A stretch of DNA of 43,942 nucleotides, taken from positions 1 to 43,942 of the forward strand of contig NZ_JACBYE010000037.1 of the NCBI RefSeq assembly GCF_013415325.1. The letters are read 5' to 3'. The notes beneath the pieces are model-generated. The model saw nothing but the letters and a program-made list of their open reading frames with translations, was not told where the DNA came from and did not search any database. The translations under genes and the position numbers were made by a program. Below, in pieces: positions 1-9,886 of this stretch (positions are counted from its first letter, which is position 1; every line of letters starts with the position of its first letter). Source of the DNA: Sanguibacter inulinus. Its GTDB lineage: Bacteria; Actinomycetota; Actinomycetes; Actinomycetales; Cellulomonadaceae.

Positions 1-54
1 GGCTGGTCGGGTGCGCCCTCCTGTGTGCTCTGCACAGGGCCTGCGCTCTCGTGC

Positions 55-1570
<1,516 letters not shown>

Positions 1571-1699
1571 GGTCCACCCGGCACCAGGTGCCGTACCAGG
1601 CCACCTGCTGACACGCGCGATGCCCGGGCAGGCACAGATGGGGAGCCTGCACCATCGTCTCGGTGGGCGTGGCGCACCGTCCTCCCGCACGATGATCAG

Positions 1700-2761
1700 A
1701 TGGGACTCTTCACCAAGCTCGGCCGCCGCACCTCCTCGCCGCAGGAGTGGGCGCAGCTCTGGGAGCTTCTCGTCCCGCTCGGTGGGCAGACCACCCCGGA
1801 CGCCGTCGACAGGTGGTCGCGCTGGGCCCGCGCGCTGCCGGCCGAGACGCTGACGGTGGCCGCGGAGCAGCTGGCCGAGGCCTATGCCCTGCTGGACACC
1901 GAGCAGCACGGACGGGCCCTCGCCGTCGAGCCCTTCACAGGTCTGGACCGGCCCTTCGCCAGGATGAGGTTCCTCAGGGTGCTCGACCGCGTGATCCTCG
2001 CCGGTCCCGACGCCGTGCAGAAGGTGGCCGACGCGCCCGAGCTCGTCCGCGGCTACGACACGGTCCACCTGCTCGACCCGGAGCAGAGCCTCGGATCGAC
2101 GGCCCCCGCCCTCGTGCACCTGTCCCGCCTGCTCGACGAGGCGAGGGTGCTGGGTGGCCAGTCCGCGCCGACGGTCGGCGAGCTGCCGCAGCCCGAGGAG
2201 ACCGAGGCCCTGCGCGCCATGATGCAGCTGGAGCACGGGTCTGCCTCAGGAGGTTGGGGGTCGAGCCGCCGCTGGCCCACGCTCAGGTCCGCCAAGGCGT
2301 CCCGGCGGACGAGGTTCTCGATCGAAGACCCGGAGATCGCGTGGATCGACGTAGACGCCTCGATCCTCTGCGAGGACGAGTCGGGGGACGCCCCCGCTGA
2401 CCACGTGCACGACGAGTCCTGCTGGACCGGTGCGGGCCGTGCAGCGACCCTCGAGGTCTACACGGCGCTCGGTGGAGCGGCCGGGGCGCAGCACGAGCTG
2501 TGCCACCGCCAGGTGGGCGTCGAGGTGGTCTCGGCCGAGGATGCGACGGCAGACGGAGGTGCACCGGACGTCGACGAGGCGCTCCCGATGGTCCTGGTCG
2601 AGCTGGTGCTCACCGACGCCGAGCTCGCCGTCGTCGACCCGCCCGCCCGCGTCGCGCTGCTCGTGCGCCGGAGCGCGGAACGGCTCGCCCGGACGGCGCT
2701 GCCGTGGAGCGCGAGCAACCGGACGGCGCTCGTCGGGCTCGCGGCAGGGCAGGCTGCCTGA
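1700..2761 (+). CDS. Hypothetical protein, 353 residues
   Basis: I do not recognise a family. The protein is soluble with no signal peptide or membrane segment. Residues 1-170 look helical and Leu/Ala-rich (PQEWAQLWELL, ETLTVAAEQLAEAYALL, FARMRFLRVLDRVILAG); residues 170-230 are low-complexity and basic; residues 230-353 are acidic and end in a helix. Codon use is strongly GC3-biased as in its neighbours, which supports it being a gene. The ATG at 1700 lacks a clear ribosome site; a poor -10 (CACGAT, 1688-1693) 6 nt upstream would allow a leaderless start. It stands alone between the TetR gene and the promoter of the sulfur operon. A GGCACC/GGTGCC mini-hairpin lies just after the TetR gene near 1579. 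Confidence 0.6.
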   Translation: MGLFTKLGRRTSSPQEWAQLWELLVPLGGQTTPDAVDRWSRWARALPAETLTVAAEQLAEAYALLDTEQHGRALAVEPFTGLDRPFARMRFLRVLDRVILAGPDAVQKVADAPELVRGYDTVHLLDPEQSLGSTAPALVHLSRLLDEARVLGGQSAPTVGELPQPEETEALRAMMQLEHGSASGGWGSSRRWPTLRSAKASRRTRFSIEDPEIAWIDVDASILCEDESGDAPADHVHDESCWTGAGRAATLEVYTALGGAAGAQHELCHRQVGVEVVSAEDATADGGAPDVDEALPMVLVELVLTDAELAVVDPPARVALLVRRSAERLARTALPWSASNRTALVGLAAGQAA

Positions 2762-2953
2762 GGGATCTCTCAGCGGTATGCGGCGGGAGCGCGAGGGCTG
2801 CCTGTCCTCGTGACCGTCGCTGCAGGCCAGCCGTCTGACACCCTGTGCGTGGCGTGCCAGCGCAGCGGGGAGTCAGCGCAGCGTGCCCCCGCACGCCGCG
2901 CCCGTCTCACGCAAGGGACCAACGTCCAGCATCTGAGCACTTCCAGCAGACCG

Positions 2954-2982
2954 TTGACAGTGGCGTCTGCCGTGCATACCTT
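2954..2982 (+). promoter_or_regulatory. Consensus sigma70 promoter of the sulfur operon leader
   Basis: The -35 is a perfect TTGACA (2954-2959); after a 17-bp spacer comes -10 TACCTT (2977-2982), predicting transcription from about 2989. The untranslated start then holds two perfect hairpins, CCACGG/CCGTGG (2998-3003 with 3010-3015) and CCGCCG/CGGCGG (3019-3024 with 3028-3033), before the leader peptide at 3053. This is one of the best promoter matches in the window. Confidence 0.75.
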
Positions 2983-3052
2983 CCAGGACATCGAGGTCCA
3001 CGGGTTCGACCGTGGGCTCCGCCGCACCGGCGGACTGCTGAGGAGACACACC

Positions 3053-3148
3053 ATGACTGGACGCACACTGGGCACGGCGCAGCCGCAACCCGGGCTGTCC
3101 CTGTCCTGTTGTCCGGTCTCCGGTGCGCCGCTCACCTGTCGCCGCTGA
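3053..3148 (+). CDS. Cysteine-rich attenuation leader peptide (31 aa)
   Basis: A 31-codon ORF with an excellent start: AGGAG sits 8 nt before the ATG. Its C-terminal half carries a Cys-Cys pair (residues 19-20) and a third Cys (29), then Arg-Arg and stop. All three Cys codons are TGT, the rare synonym in this GC-rich genome, where TGC would be expected. Actinobacterial sulfur operons are known to use short Cys-containing leader peptides that sense charged tRNA-Cys by ribosome stalling. The following gene starts 358 bp later, and two hairpins (3163-3179, 3194-3220) follow the stop codon. The peptide itself probably has no function after synthesis. Regulation is inferred from layout; the ORF and hairpins are seen directly. 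Confidence 0.75.
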   Translation: MTGRTLGTAQPQPGLSLSCCPVSGAPLTCRR

Positions 3149-3162
3149 GCTGAGCGTCACCC

Positions 3163-3220
3163 CGCGGGCCTGACCCGCGCCGCCGTCACCCTCGGTCCCA
3201 CGCACGACCTGCGTGGCACC
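3163..3220 (+). promoter_or_regulatory. Candidate attenuator hairpins in the 358-bp leader
   Basis: Hairpin 1 is CGCGGG/CCCGCG around a 5-nt loop (3163-3168 with 3174-3179), 14 nt after the leader stop. Hairpin 2 pairs 3194-3204 with 3210-3220: ten base pairs, one C-C mismatch, 5-nt loop. There is no T-run, so termination may be of the U-less actinobacterial kind or Rho-aided. The rest of 3221-3506 contains no gene I can support; it ends in GAAGGA ahead of the first LLM start. Confidence 0.6.
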
Positions 3221-3506
3221 CGGAGCACCGCGAGCCTCGCTCGCCGCCCGGCCTGACGGCCCCCTCGACCTCTGGTCCACGACCAGTCGTCCTCCCGGCG
3301 CTGCGCCTGCCTGAGCAGCCGCACACCCGGAACCGCGTCCCGACCCCTCACGCCCGACCACGGCGCGCGGTCAGACGCACCCTCTCGCTGCACCGCACCC
3401 CGGTGCGCCCCGCCCACCTCGCCGTGCTGCCGACGTCTCGCGACGCCCGGCGCCGGTGCAGGTCTGGCAGCGGAGCGCCCACCACCGTCACGAAGGACTC
3501 TTCGAC

Positions 3507-4673
3507 ATGCCCTCCAGCACAGACCGCTCGACCGACCGGACCCTCCACCTCGCTGTCGACCTCACCGACGCCGGCGCCCACCCGGCAGCCTGGCGGACCC
3601 TCGGCTCGCAGGCCCGGCAGCTCTTCGACGCCGAGCGCCTGCAGGACCTCGTTTCGACCGCGCAGCGCGGGACCGTCGACCTCGTGCTCTTCGACGACGC
3701 CTTCTCGCTCCAGCCCGGTCACCGCGGCGGCGTCCAAGGACGTCTCGACGCCGCGCTCGTCGCCGCCCGCCTCGCCCCGCGCTCGGCCGGCATCGGCCTC
3801 GTGCCGACGGTGACGACCACGCACACCGAGCCGTTCCACGTGTCGAAGGCCCTCGCGACCATCGACCACGCGAGCCACGGCCGAGCCGGCTGGCAGGTCG
3901 CGGTGTCGACGGGCACGGACGACGCTGCGCACGTCGGGCGCCGCCCGGCCCCCGACCTCGACGCCGCCTGGGCAGAGGCCGGCGAGGCCATCGACGTGGT
4001 GTCCCGGCTCTGGGACAGCTGGGAGGACGACGCCGAGATCCGCGACACCGCGACGGGGCGCTTCGTCGACCGCGACAAGCTGCACTACGTGGACCACGAC
4101 GGCGTGCACTTCGCCGTGAAGGGCCCGTCCATCACGCCCCGACCGCCGCAGGGACATCCCGTCGTGGTGGTGCGCGGGGACAGCGACGCCGCCCTCGCGG
4201 TCGCCGCCGAGCACGCCGACGTCGTGCGGGTCCGGGCCACGACCCTCGAGCAGGCCCGCGGCCTCCGCGAGCAGGTCCGCGCCGCCGCCGCCGCCCACGG
4301 GCGCAACCCCGACGACGTGATCGTGCTCGTCGACCTCTACGCCGTCATCGGCCCGGACCGGGCGAGCGCCCAGGCGCGCCTCGACCTGCTCGAGGGCCTG
4401 GCCGGGGTGTCGTGGGACACCGACTCGTACACGCACGTCGGCACCGACCGTGACCTCGCCGCGACGGCCGAGGAGTGGCTGCTCGCCGGGGCGACCGACG
4501 GCTTCACGGTCCGGCCATCGTCGCTGCAGACCGACCTCGTGGCCCTGGTCGACGGGGTCGTCCCGCTGCTGCGCCGCGCAGGGATGTACAAGAGCGAGTA
4601 CTCGGGCAGCACGCTGCGCGACAGCCTCGGTCTGGCCCGCCCGGCCAACCGCTACGCCGCCGCGATCGCCTGA
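3507..4673 (+). CDS. LLM-class flavin-dependent monooxygenase (1 of 5)
   Basis: A 388-residue luciferase-like (TIM-barrel) FMN/FMNH2-dependent monooxygenase, closest in feel to the NtaA/SnaA/DmoA branch: the SRLWDSWEDDA... HVGRRPAPD segment and the VDHDGVHFAVKGPSI... PRPPQGHPV segment are typical of that branch, but the N-terminal third is shorter and more divergent than in the neighbour at 4688. Likely role: oxygenation and C-S cleavage of an organosulfur compound, using FMNH2 from a separate reductase. Start at ATG 3507 with GAAGGA upstream; an in-frame ATG at 3456 lacks a ribosome site. First structural gene after the Cys leader; the next gene starts 14 bp after its stop. Substrate unknown. 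Confidence 0.85.
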   Translation: MPSSTDRSTDRTLHLAVDLTDAGAHPAAWRTLGSQARQLFDAERLQDLVSTAQRGTVDLVLFDDAFSLQPGHRGGVQGRLDAALVAARLAPRSAGIGLVPTVTTTHTEPFHVSKALATIDHASHGRAGWQVAVSTGTDDAAHVGRRPAPDLDAAWAEAGEAIDVVSRLWDSWEDDAEIRDTATGRFVDRDKLHYVDHDGVHFAVKGPSITPRPPQGHPVVVVRGDSDAALAVAAEHADVVRVRATTLEQARGLREQVRAAAAAHGRNPDDVIVLVDLYAVIGPDRASAQARLDLLEGLAGVSWDTDSYTHVGTDRDLAATAEEWLLAGATDGFTVRPSSLQTDLVALVDGVVPLLRRAGMYKSEYSGSTLRDSLGLARPANRYAAAIA

Positions 4674-4687
4674 GAGGACGAGCACCC

Positions 4688-6097
4688 ATGACCACGACAC
4701 CCGCGCCCCGCCCGGACGGCCGTCCCCGCAAGCAGATCCACCTCGGCGCCCACTTCCCCGGCGTCAACAACACGACGGTGTGGAGCGACCCGCGCTCGCG
4801 CAGCCACATCGACTTCGAGTCTTTCGAGTACCTCGCCCGGCGCGCCGAGGCTGCACGCTTCGACTTCTTCTTCCTCGCCGAGGGCCTGCGGCTCCGTGAG
4901 CACAAGGGCCGCATCCACGACCTCGACGTCGTCGGTCGCCCGGACACGCTCCCCGTCCTCGCCTCGCTCGCGGCGGTCACCGACCGTCTCGGTCTTGCCG
5001 GGACGATCAACACGACCTTCAACGAGCCCTACGAGCTCGCCCGGCAGTTCGCCACCCTCGACCTGCTCTCGGGCGGCCGGGCCGCCTGGAACCTCGTGAC
5101 CAGCTCGGACGCCTTCACAGGGGCGAACTTCCGCCGCGGCGGGTTCCTCGACTACTCCGAGCGCTACGAGCGTGCCGCGGAGATCGTCGACGTCGCCCGC
5201 CAGCTGTGGGACTCCTGGTCCGACGACGCGATCGACGCCGACCCCGAGACCGGGGCCTTCCTGCGCGAGGGCGCGGTCCAGCGGGTCGACCACGACGGCA
5301 AGCACTTCGACGTGCACGGCACCTTCACCACGCCGCGCGGCCCGCAGGGGCACCCTGTGCTGTTCCAGGCCGGCGACTCGGGGGAGGGCCGCGAGTTCGC
5401 CGCCGCGACGGCCGACGTCGTCTTCTCCCTGCACGGCACCTTCGAGGACGGTCAGGTGTTCTACCGCGACGTCAAGGACCGCCTGGCGGCCTACGGACGC
5501 ACCGAGGACTCGCTCAAGATCCTCCCCGCGACGACCGTCGTCCTCGGCGACACCGCAGAAGACGCTGCCGAGGAGGCCGCGCTCATCCGCCGCCAGCAGG
5601 TGTCCGGGCAGACCGCGATCGCGTACCTCGAGCAGGTGTGGGGCCGCGACCTCACGGCCTACGACCCCGAGGGTCCCCTGCCCGACGTCGAGCCGGACGT
5701 CGACAACGCCTCGCTGACCCGCGGCAAGGTCCGGCACGTCAAGGACCCCGGGCCCGTCGTGGCCGCGTGGCGCGAGAAGGCCGCCGCGAAGGGCTGGTCG
5801 ATCCGTGACCTCGTGATCGAGGTGACCACCCGCAACCAGTTCGTCGGGACCGCCCAGCAGGTGGCGGACGACATCGACCGCTACGTGCAGGAAGACGCCT
5901 CGGACGGCTTCATCCTCGTCCCGCACCTCACGCCCGAGGGACTCGACCCGTTCTTCGACAGCGTGGTGCCGCTGCTCCAGGAGCGTGGGTCCTTCCGCAC
6001 CGAGTACGAGGGCACGACGCTGCGCGAGCACCTCGGCCTCGAGCTCCCCGGTGTCGGCGGCACACAGGCAGCAGACCTCGAAGGGGCACGCGCATGA
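4688..6097 (+). CDS. NtaA/DmoA/YxeK-type FMN-dependent monooxygenase (2 of 5)
   Basis: A 469-residue LLM monooxygenase of the nitrilotriacetate monooxygenase A / dimethyl sulfide monooxygenase / YxeK group, full length for the group (about 440-470). Diagnostic blocks are present: HLGAHFPGVNNTTVW near 25-40, DFFFLAEGL, LAGTINTTFNEPYELARQFATLD, SGGRAAWNLVTSSD, ARQLWDSW, and GRGPQGHPV-like FTTPRGPQGHPVLFQAGDS. In Bacillus, YxeK and CmoJ of this family cleave N-acetylated S-substituted cysteines oxidatively. Here the following genes (GNAT, ABC permease, ATPase, lipoprotein) repeat the yxeL-MNO gene content, so the same chemistry is a good inference. GAGAGGA precedes the ATG. The stop overlaps the next start by 4 bp (ATGA). 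Confidence 0.9.
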   Translation: MTTTPAPRPDGRPRKQIHLGAHFPGVNNTTVWSDPRSRSHIDFESFEYLARRAEAARFDFFFLAEGLRLREHKGRIHDLDVVGRPDTLPVLASLAAVTDRLGLAGTINTTFNEPYELARQFATLDLLSGGRAAWNLVTSSDAFTGANFRRGGFLDYSERYERAAEIVDVARQLWDSWSDDAIDADPETGAFLREGAVQRVDHDGKHFDVHGTFTTPRGPQGHPVLFQAGDSGEGREFAAATADVVFSLHGTFEDGQVFYRDVKDRLAAYGRTEDSLKILPATTVVLGDTAEDAAEEAALIRRQQVSGQTAIAYLEQVWGRDLTAYDPEGPLPDVEPDVDNASLTRGKVRHVKDPGPVVAAWREKAAAKGWSIRDLVIEVTTRNQFVGTAQQVADDIDRYVQEDASDGFILVPHLTPEGLDPFFDSVVPLLQERGSFRTEYEGTTLREHLGLELPGVGGTQAADLEGARA

Positions 6098-6984
6098 CCA
6101 CGACCGACGAGCGCACGACGACGGCTGCGACCACGGACGAGCAGAGCCCCGAGGCCGCCTGGGCGCAGTGGCACGCAGAGCGCGAGCAGGGCCTCACGGG
6201 CGAGCACGGCTGGTTGACGCTCGTCGCACTCAGGTTCCTCTCGGGCGCACCTCAGAGCATCCCCGGGCTGGCAGGAGAGTGGTGGGCCGATGCCGACGGA
6301 GCCCACGTCCGGGCGACCGCCGACGAGGGCCTGCTGGCCTGGGACACCCGGACCGGGCGCGAGGCCAGCCAGACGCCCCTCGACGGACAGCACACCGTCG
6401 TCGTCCCGGAGGCCGGCTCGACGCTCGCGGCCCTCGGCGCCGACGGGGTCGCGGCCGAGGTCGCGCTGCGCACAGGGCGCTACCTCGTCAGGGTCCGTGA
6501 CCCGAAGGCGCCGGCACGCACAGGGTTCACGGGTGTGCCGACCTACGCCTACGACCCGTCCTGGGTCCTCGACGCACCGGTCCGCTGGTTCGACGAGCCC
6601 CGCCCGACCCTCGTCCGGGCCGCCCAGCCGGGCCTGCGCCACCACGTCCACGTGGTCGGCGAGGTCGACGTGGTCCGTGACGGGCAGACGGCGACCCTCG
6701 CGGTGACCGGGCAGCAGGCCGGCACAGGGACGGTGCTCTTCTCCGACACGGCGCAGGACACCGCCGAGTGGCGCGTCGTCTCGCTCCCTCCCGTGGACGA
6801 GGCAGCCGACGACCACGCTGCTGGCGACCGAGCTGCTGGCGGTCTGCCCACGACGGTGCGGCTCGACCTCAACCGGGCGATCAACTTCCCTGCGGCCTTC
6901 TCCGACTACGGCACGTGCCCGCGCCCTGTCGACAGCAACCACCTCTCGTTCCCCGTGACCGCCGGAGAGAAGGCACCCCGATGA
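6094..6984 (+). CDS. DUF1684 domain protein in the sulfur operon
   Basis: A 296-residue cytoplasmic protein of the DUF1684 family. The N-terminal pattern WAQWHAEREQGLTGEHGWL near 20-40 and the C-terminal signature DLNRAINFPAAFSDYGTC followed by P-R-P-V-D-S-N-H-L and AGEK are the two hallmarks of the family; here FP replaces the usual PP in the NPP motif and the final PPxEN block is changed to PVDSN. DUF1684 proteins have no established function. The gene is locked between an LLM monooxygenase and a GNAT by ATGA overlaps on both sides, which implies coupled translation and a job in the same pathway. One possibility is handling of an unstable oxidised thioether product or hydrolysis of an acylated one; this is inference only. 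Confidence 0.85.
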   Translation: MTTTDERTTTAATTDEQSPEAAWAQWHAEREQGLTGEHGWLTLVALRFLSGAPQSIPGLAGEWWADADGAHVRATADEGLLAWDTRTGREASQTPLDGQHTVVVPEAGSTLAALGADGVAAEVALRTGRYLVRVRDPKAPARTGFTGVPTYAYDPSWVLDAPVRWFDEPRPTLVRAAQPGLRHHVHVVGEVDVVRDGQTATLAVTGQQAGTGTVLFSDTAQDTAEWRVVSLPPVDEAADDHAAGDRAAGGLPTTVRLDLNRAINFPAAFSDYGTCPRPVDSNHLSFPVTAGEKAPR

Positions 6985-7583
6985 GCACCGCGACCCGCCG
7001 CACCGCCGGCGTGAGCCCGGGCGACGAGCTCGACGTCCGCGAGGTCCACCTCGACGACCCGCTCGTGCGGCCCTTGCTCGAAGACCTCGCGCACGAGTAC
7101 GCCACCCGGTACAGCGACCAGCTGACCGAGGACGAGCTGCTCCGTGAGATGTCGGAGTACCCGGCCGAGGACTTCGCAGCCCCGCACGGGCGCCTGCTCC
7201 TCGTGCTCGCGGCAGGTGTCCCCGTCGCGGGTGGTGCCTACCGTCGCCGGACCGAGCCCGAGCTCGGCGACCTCGCGCGCAGCGCCCACCCCGAGGCGGC
7301 TCGCACCGAGGACGGCAGCCCGGCGGTCCCGACGGCCGAGCTCAAGCGGATCTGGACGCACAACGCGCACCGCCGTCGCGGCCTCGCCCGCCTCGTGCTC
7401 ACCGAGCTCGAGCGGCGCGCCGGCCAGAACGGCTACGAGCGCATCTACCTGACGACCGGACCCCGTCAACCCGAGGCCGCAGGCCTCTACCTCTCGGCCG
7501 GCTACGCGCCGCTCTACGACCCGGCGGTCCAGGCGGAGCGGCCCGGCCCGCTCGCCTTCGAGAAGTGGCTCTGTCCGAGGTGA
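6981..7583 (+). CDS. GNAT family N-acetyltransferase (YxeL-like position)
   Basis: A 200-residue GNAT. The acetyl-CoA-binding strand-loop-helix is seen as KRIWTHNAHRRRGLARLVLTELE (about 122-143, with RRRGLA as the pyrophosphate loop), followed by the typical YLTTGPRQPEAAGLYLSAGY (about 155-174). In the Bacillus S-substituted-cysteine pathways a GNAT (YxeL, SnaB) acetylates the imported amino acid before the flavin monooxygenase acts; position directly beside an YxeK-type enzyme and an amino-acid ABC importer supports that role here. The start overlaps the DUF1684 stop by 4 bp and is preceded by GGAGAGAAGG. The 72-bp gap to the permease has no feature beyond a ribosome site. Confidence 0.85.
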   Translation: MSTATRRTAGVSPGDELDVREVHLDDPLVRPLLEDLAHEYATRYSDQLTEDELLREMSEYPAEDFAAPHGRLLLVLAAGVPVAGGAYRRRTEPELGDLARSAHPEAARTEDGSPAVPTAELKRIWTHNAHRRRGLARLVLTELERRAGQNGYERIYLTTGPRQPEAAGLYLSAGYAPLYDPAVQAERPGPLAFEKWLCPR

Positions 7584-7655
7584 CCTCACGCGCACCGGCG
7601 GTCGACGCACCCGCCCCCGGGTCACCCGGGAACCCCGCACACCTGAAGGTCAGCC

Positions 7656-8897
7656 ATGAGCTCAGCACTCTCCACACCGCCCTCGACGGGTAGGTCGGCT
7701 AACTCCGCCGCGCCGCCCGGCCTCACCAAGAGCACAATCAGCACTGTCAGCAAGGACCCCGCGGCACCCACGTCGCCCTCGGCCCCTTCGGCCCCTTCGG
7801 CCCTGCCGCGGGCCACCCGCGCCGAGCTCGAGTCGCTGCGCGTCGTCGGTGCCCGGCACCCGTGGCGCTGGGTCGCGACGGCGGCCGTGGCCGTCCTCCT
7901 CGCGATGGTCGTCAGCTCCCTCGTGACGAACCAGCGCTGGGAGTGGTCGGTCGTCTTCCAGTACCTCACCTGGCCCTCGATCCTCTCCGGCCTGTGGGGC
8001 ACGCTGCGGCTCACCCTGGTGGCCGCGGTCATCGGCTTCGGTCTGGGCACCGTGCTCGCCCTCATGAGGCTCTCGCGCTCGCCGCTGCTGCGCGCGGTGT
8101 CGTGGGCCTACACCTGGGTGTTCCGTTCGGTGCCGCTGATCCTCCAGCTGCTGCTCTGGTACAACCTCGCGTACCTGTACCCGAGCCTCACGCTGGGCAT
8201 CCCCTTCGGGCCGTCCTTCGCGGAGTTCGGCACCCTCGACGTCATCAACAAGTTCGGTGCGGCGATCCTCGGACTCGGGCTCTCGCAGGCGGCGTACTCG
8301 GCGGAGATCGTCCGGGCCGGGATCCTCAGCGTCGACCAGGGCCAGCACGAGGCGGCGGCGGCGCTCGGCATCCCGCGGGCCCGGCAGTCGACCCGCATCG
8401 TGCTGCCGCAGGCCATGCGGACCATCGTGCCGACCTCGGTCAACGAGATCATCGGTCTGGTCAAGGGCACGTCGGTCGTCTACGTCCTGGCCTACGGCGA
8501 GCTCTTCTACACCGTCGGTGTCATCTACGGACGCAACCAGCGGGTCGTCCCGCTGCTCATGGTCGCGGCGATCTGGTACGTCATCATCACCACGGTCATC
8601 ACCGTCATCCAGTTCTACGTGGAACGTCACTACGCCAAGGGCGCCGTCAGGACGCTCCCGCCGACCCCGCTCCAGGTCGCCCGGTGGACCGTGCTGCGCA
8701 CGTGGTCCCGCCTCACAGGCCGCCCTGCGCACCCGTCCCTGCCGCCGGCCTTCGCCGTGCGGACCGGCAACGGACGGGGGCACCTCACCCGCACAGGCCG
8801 TCCGAGCGCTGCACAGCCGAGCACCTCGCAGCCGAGCACCGCACAGCCGAGCGCCGCACACCCGAGCACCGCACGCACCGAGGGAGGTGTCGCATGA
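7656..8897 (+). CDS. Polar amino-acid ABC transporter permease
   Basis: A 413-residue inner-membrane permease of the His/Glu/Gln/Arg (HEQR) family, with about five membrane spans between residues 70 and 320. The permease EAA loop is seen as [24 protein letters not shown] (about 230-254). The core is flanked by unusual hydrophilic tails: about 65 N-terminal residues rich in Ser/Pro/Ala, and about 90 C-terminal residues ending in a 5-residue repeat (AQPST-like, four units). Both are much longer than in the family (usual total 220-320). Likely a TcyL/YxeN counterpart importing cystine-like or S-substituted cysteines with the ATPase at 8894 and the lipoprotein at 9887. Its stop overlaps the ATPase start (ATGA). 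Confidence 0.9.
   Translation: MSSALSTPPSTGRSANSAAPPGLTKSTISTVSKDPAAPTSPSAPSAPSALPRATRAELESLRVVGARHPWRWVATAAVAVLLAMVVSSLVTNQRWEWSVVFQYLTWPSILSGLWGTLRLTLVAAVIGFGLGTVLALMRLSRSPLLRAVSWAYTWVFRSVPLILQLLLWYNLAYLYPSLTLGIPFGPSFAEFGTLDVINKFGAAILGLGLSQAAYSAEIVRAGILSVDQGQHEAAAALGIPRARQSTRIVLPQAMRTIVPTSVNEIIGLVKGTSVVYVLAYGELFYTVGVIYGRNQRVVPLLMVAAIWYVIITTVITVIQFYVERHYAKGAVRTLPPTPLQVARWTVLRTWSRLTGRPAHPSLPPAFAVRTGNGRGHLTRTGRPSAAQPSTSQPSTAQPSAAHPSTARTEGGVA
8811..8870 (+). repeat. Four 15-bp tandem repeats coding (A/S)QPST
   Basis: Four imperfect copies of GCACAGCCGAGCACC encode the C-terminal pentapeptide repeats of the permease. The array is in frame, so copy-number change would lengthen or shorten the tail without a frameshift. 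Confidence 0.8.
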
Positions 8898-9673
8898 GCA
8901 CCGCGACAGGCACCCGCGGCCTCCTCGAAGTCCACGGCGTCCACAAGAGCTACGGCACCCTCGAGGTCCTCCACGACGTCGACCTCACCGTCCAGCCGGG
9001 TGAGGTCACCGTGATCCTCGGCCCGTCGGGATCGGGCAAGTCGACGCTGCTCCGCGTGGTCAACCACCTGGAGAAGGTCGACAGGGGCTTCGTCGCCCTC
9101 GACGGCGACCTCATCGGGTACTCGCGCAGCGGCGACACGCTCCGCGAGCTCAAGGAGAAGGCCGTCCTCGCCCAGCGCACCCAGATCGGCTTCGTGTTCC
9201 AGAGCTTCAACCTCTTCCCGCACCTGACCGTCCTCGAGAACGTCGTCGAGGCGCCGGTGAGCGCGCAGGGCCGCAAGCGGTCCGAGGTCGAGGTCGAGGC
9301 GCGTGAGCTGCTGGCCCGCGTCGGGCTCGCCGACAAGGCCGACGCCCGGCCGCGCCAGCTCTCGGGCGGTCAGCAGCAGCGCGTGGCGATCGCCCGGGCC
9401 CTGGCCACCAAGCCGCGGCTGCTGCTCTTCGACGAGCCGACGTCGGCCCTCGACCCCGAGCTCGTCGGGGAGGTCCTCGACGTCATCAAGGCCCTGGCGC
9501 ACGACGGGACCACCCTCGTGGTCGTCACCCACGAGATCGGCTTCGCCCGGGAGGTCGCGGACACCGTCGTGTTCATGGACTCCGGGCGCATCGTCGAGCA
9601 GGGCCCCGCGGCCCAGGTGATCGACGACCCGCAGCACCCCCGCACGAAGGCGTTCCTCGACAAGGTCCTCTGA
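8894..9673 (+). CDS. Polar amino-acid ABC transporter ATPase
   Basis: A 259-residue ATPase of the HisP/GlnQ/TcyN class. Walker [10 protein letters not shown] at 43-51, Q-loop in [18 protein letters not shown], signature [15 protein letters not shown], Walker [15 protein letters not shown], and H-loop VVTHE are all intact. The insert between Walker A and the Q-loop ([20 protein letters not shown]) is characteristic of the cystine/glutamine importers. It energises the permease at 7656. ATG overlaps the permease stop; GGGAGGTG precedes it. Confidence 0.95.
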   Translation: MSTATGTRGLLEVHGVHKSYGTLEVLHDVDLTVQPGEVTVILGPSGSGKSTLLRVVNHLEKVDRGFVALDGDLIGYSRSGDTLRELKEKAVLAQRTQIGFVFQSFNLFPHLTVLENVVEAPVSAQGRKRSEVEVEARELLARVGLADKADARPRQLSGGQQQRVAIARALATKPRLLLFDEPTSALDPELVGEVLDVIKALAHDGTTLVVVTHEIGFAREVADTVVFMDSGRIVEQGPAAQVIDDPQHPRTKAFLDKVL

Positions 9674-9695
9674 GCCCGACGGTCCTCGCGGTCGT

Positions 9696-9728
9696 CGGCC
9701 CCTCGGGACCGAGCGGCCCCTCGGGACC
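9696..9728. repeat. 18-bp-period direct repeat in the ATPase-lipoprotein gap
   Basis: CGGCCCCTCGGGACC occurs at 9696-9710 and again at 9714-9728. It lies in the 213-bp gap between the ATPase and the lipoprotein gene, which otherwise shows only the GGAAGG ribosome site. Function unknown; partial pairing with CGGTCC at 9680-9685 could form a weak hairpin. Confidence 0.6.
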
Positions 9729-9886
9729 ACCCGGTGCGCGGCTGCTCGGCCACCGGTCCGGCACGTCGCCGACCAGCACGACGCCCACCAGCACGCAGCA
9801 CGACAGTCTCCCGCGCAGCCGACCGGCCGGCGCGGCCCCGCTCGTACCCTCTCGCCCCCCGCGAGACCACCCGGAAGGTCCACCTC

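Noticed and set aside
1-54. Possible gene end at the left edge
   Set aside because: Only 54 bases precede the hydrolase stop; no coding frame or hairpin could be supported.
8811-8870. Regularly spaced repeats considered as a CRISPR array
   Set aside because: 15-bp units with no spacers, in frame inside the permease gene; no cas genes.
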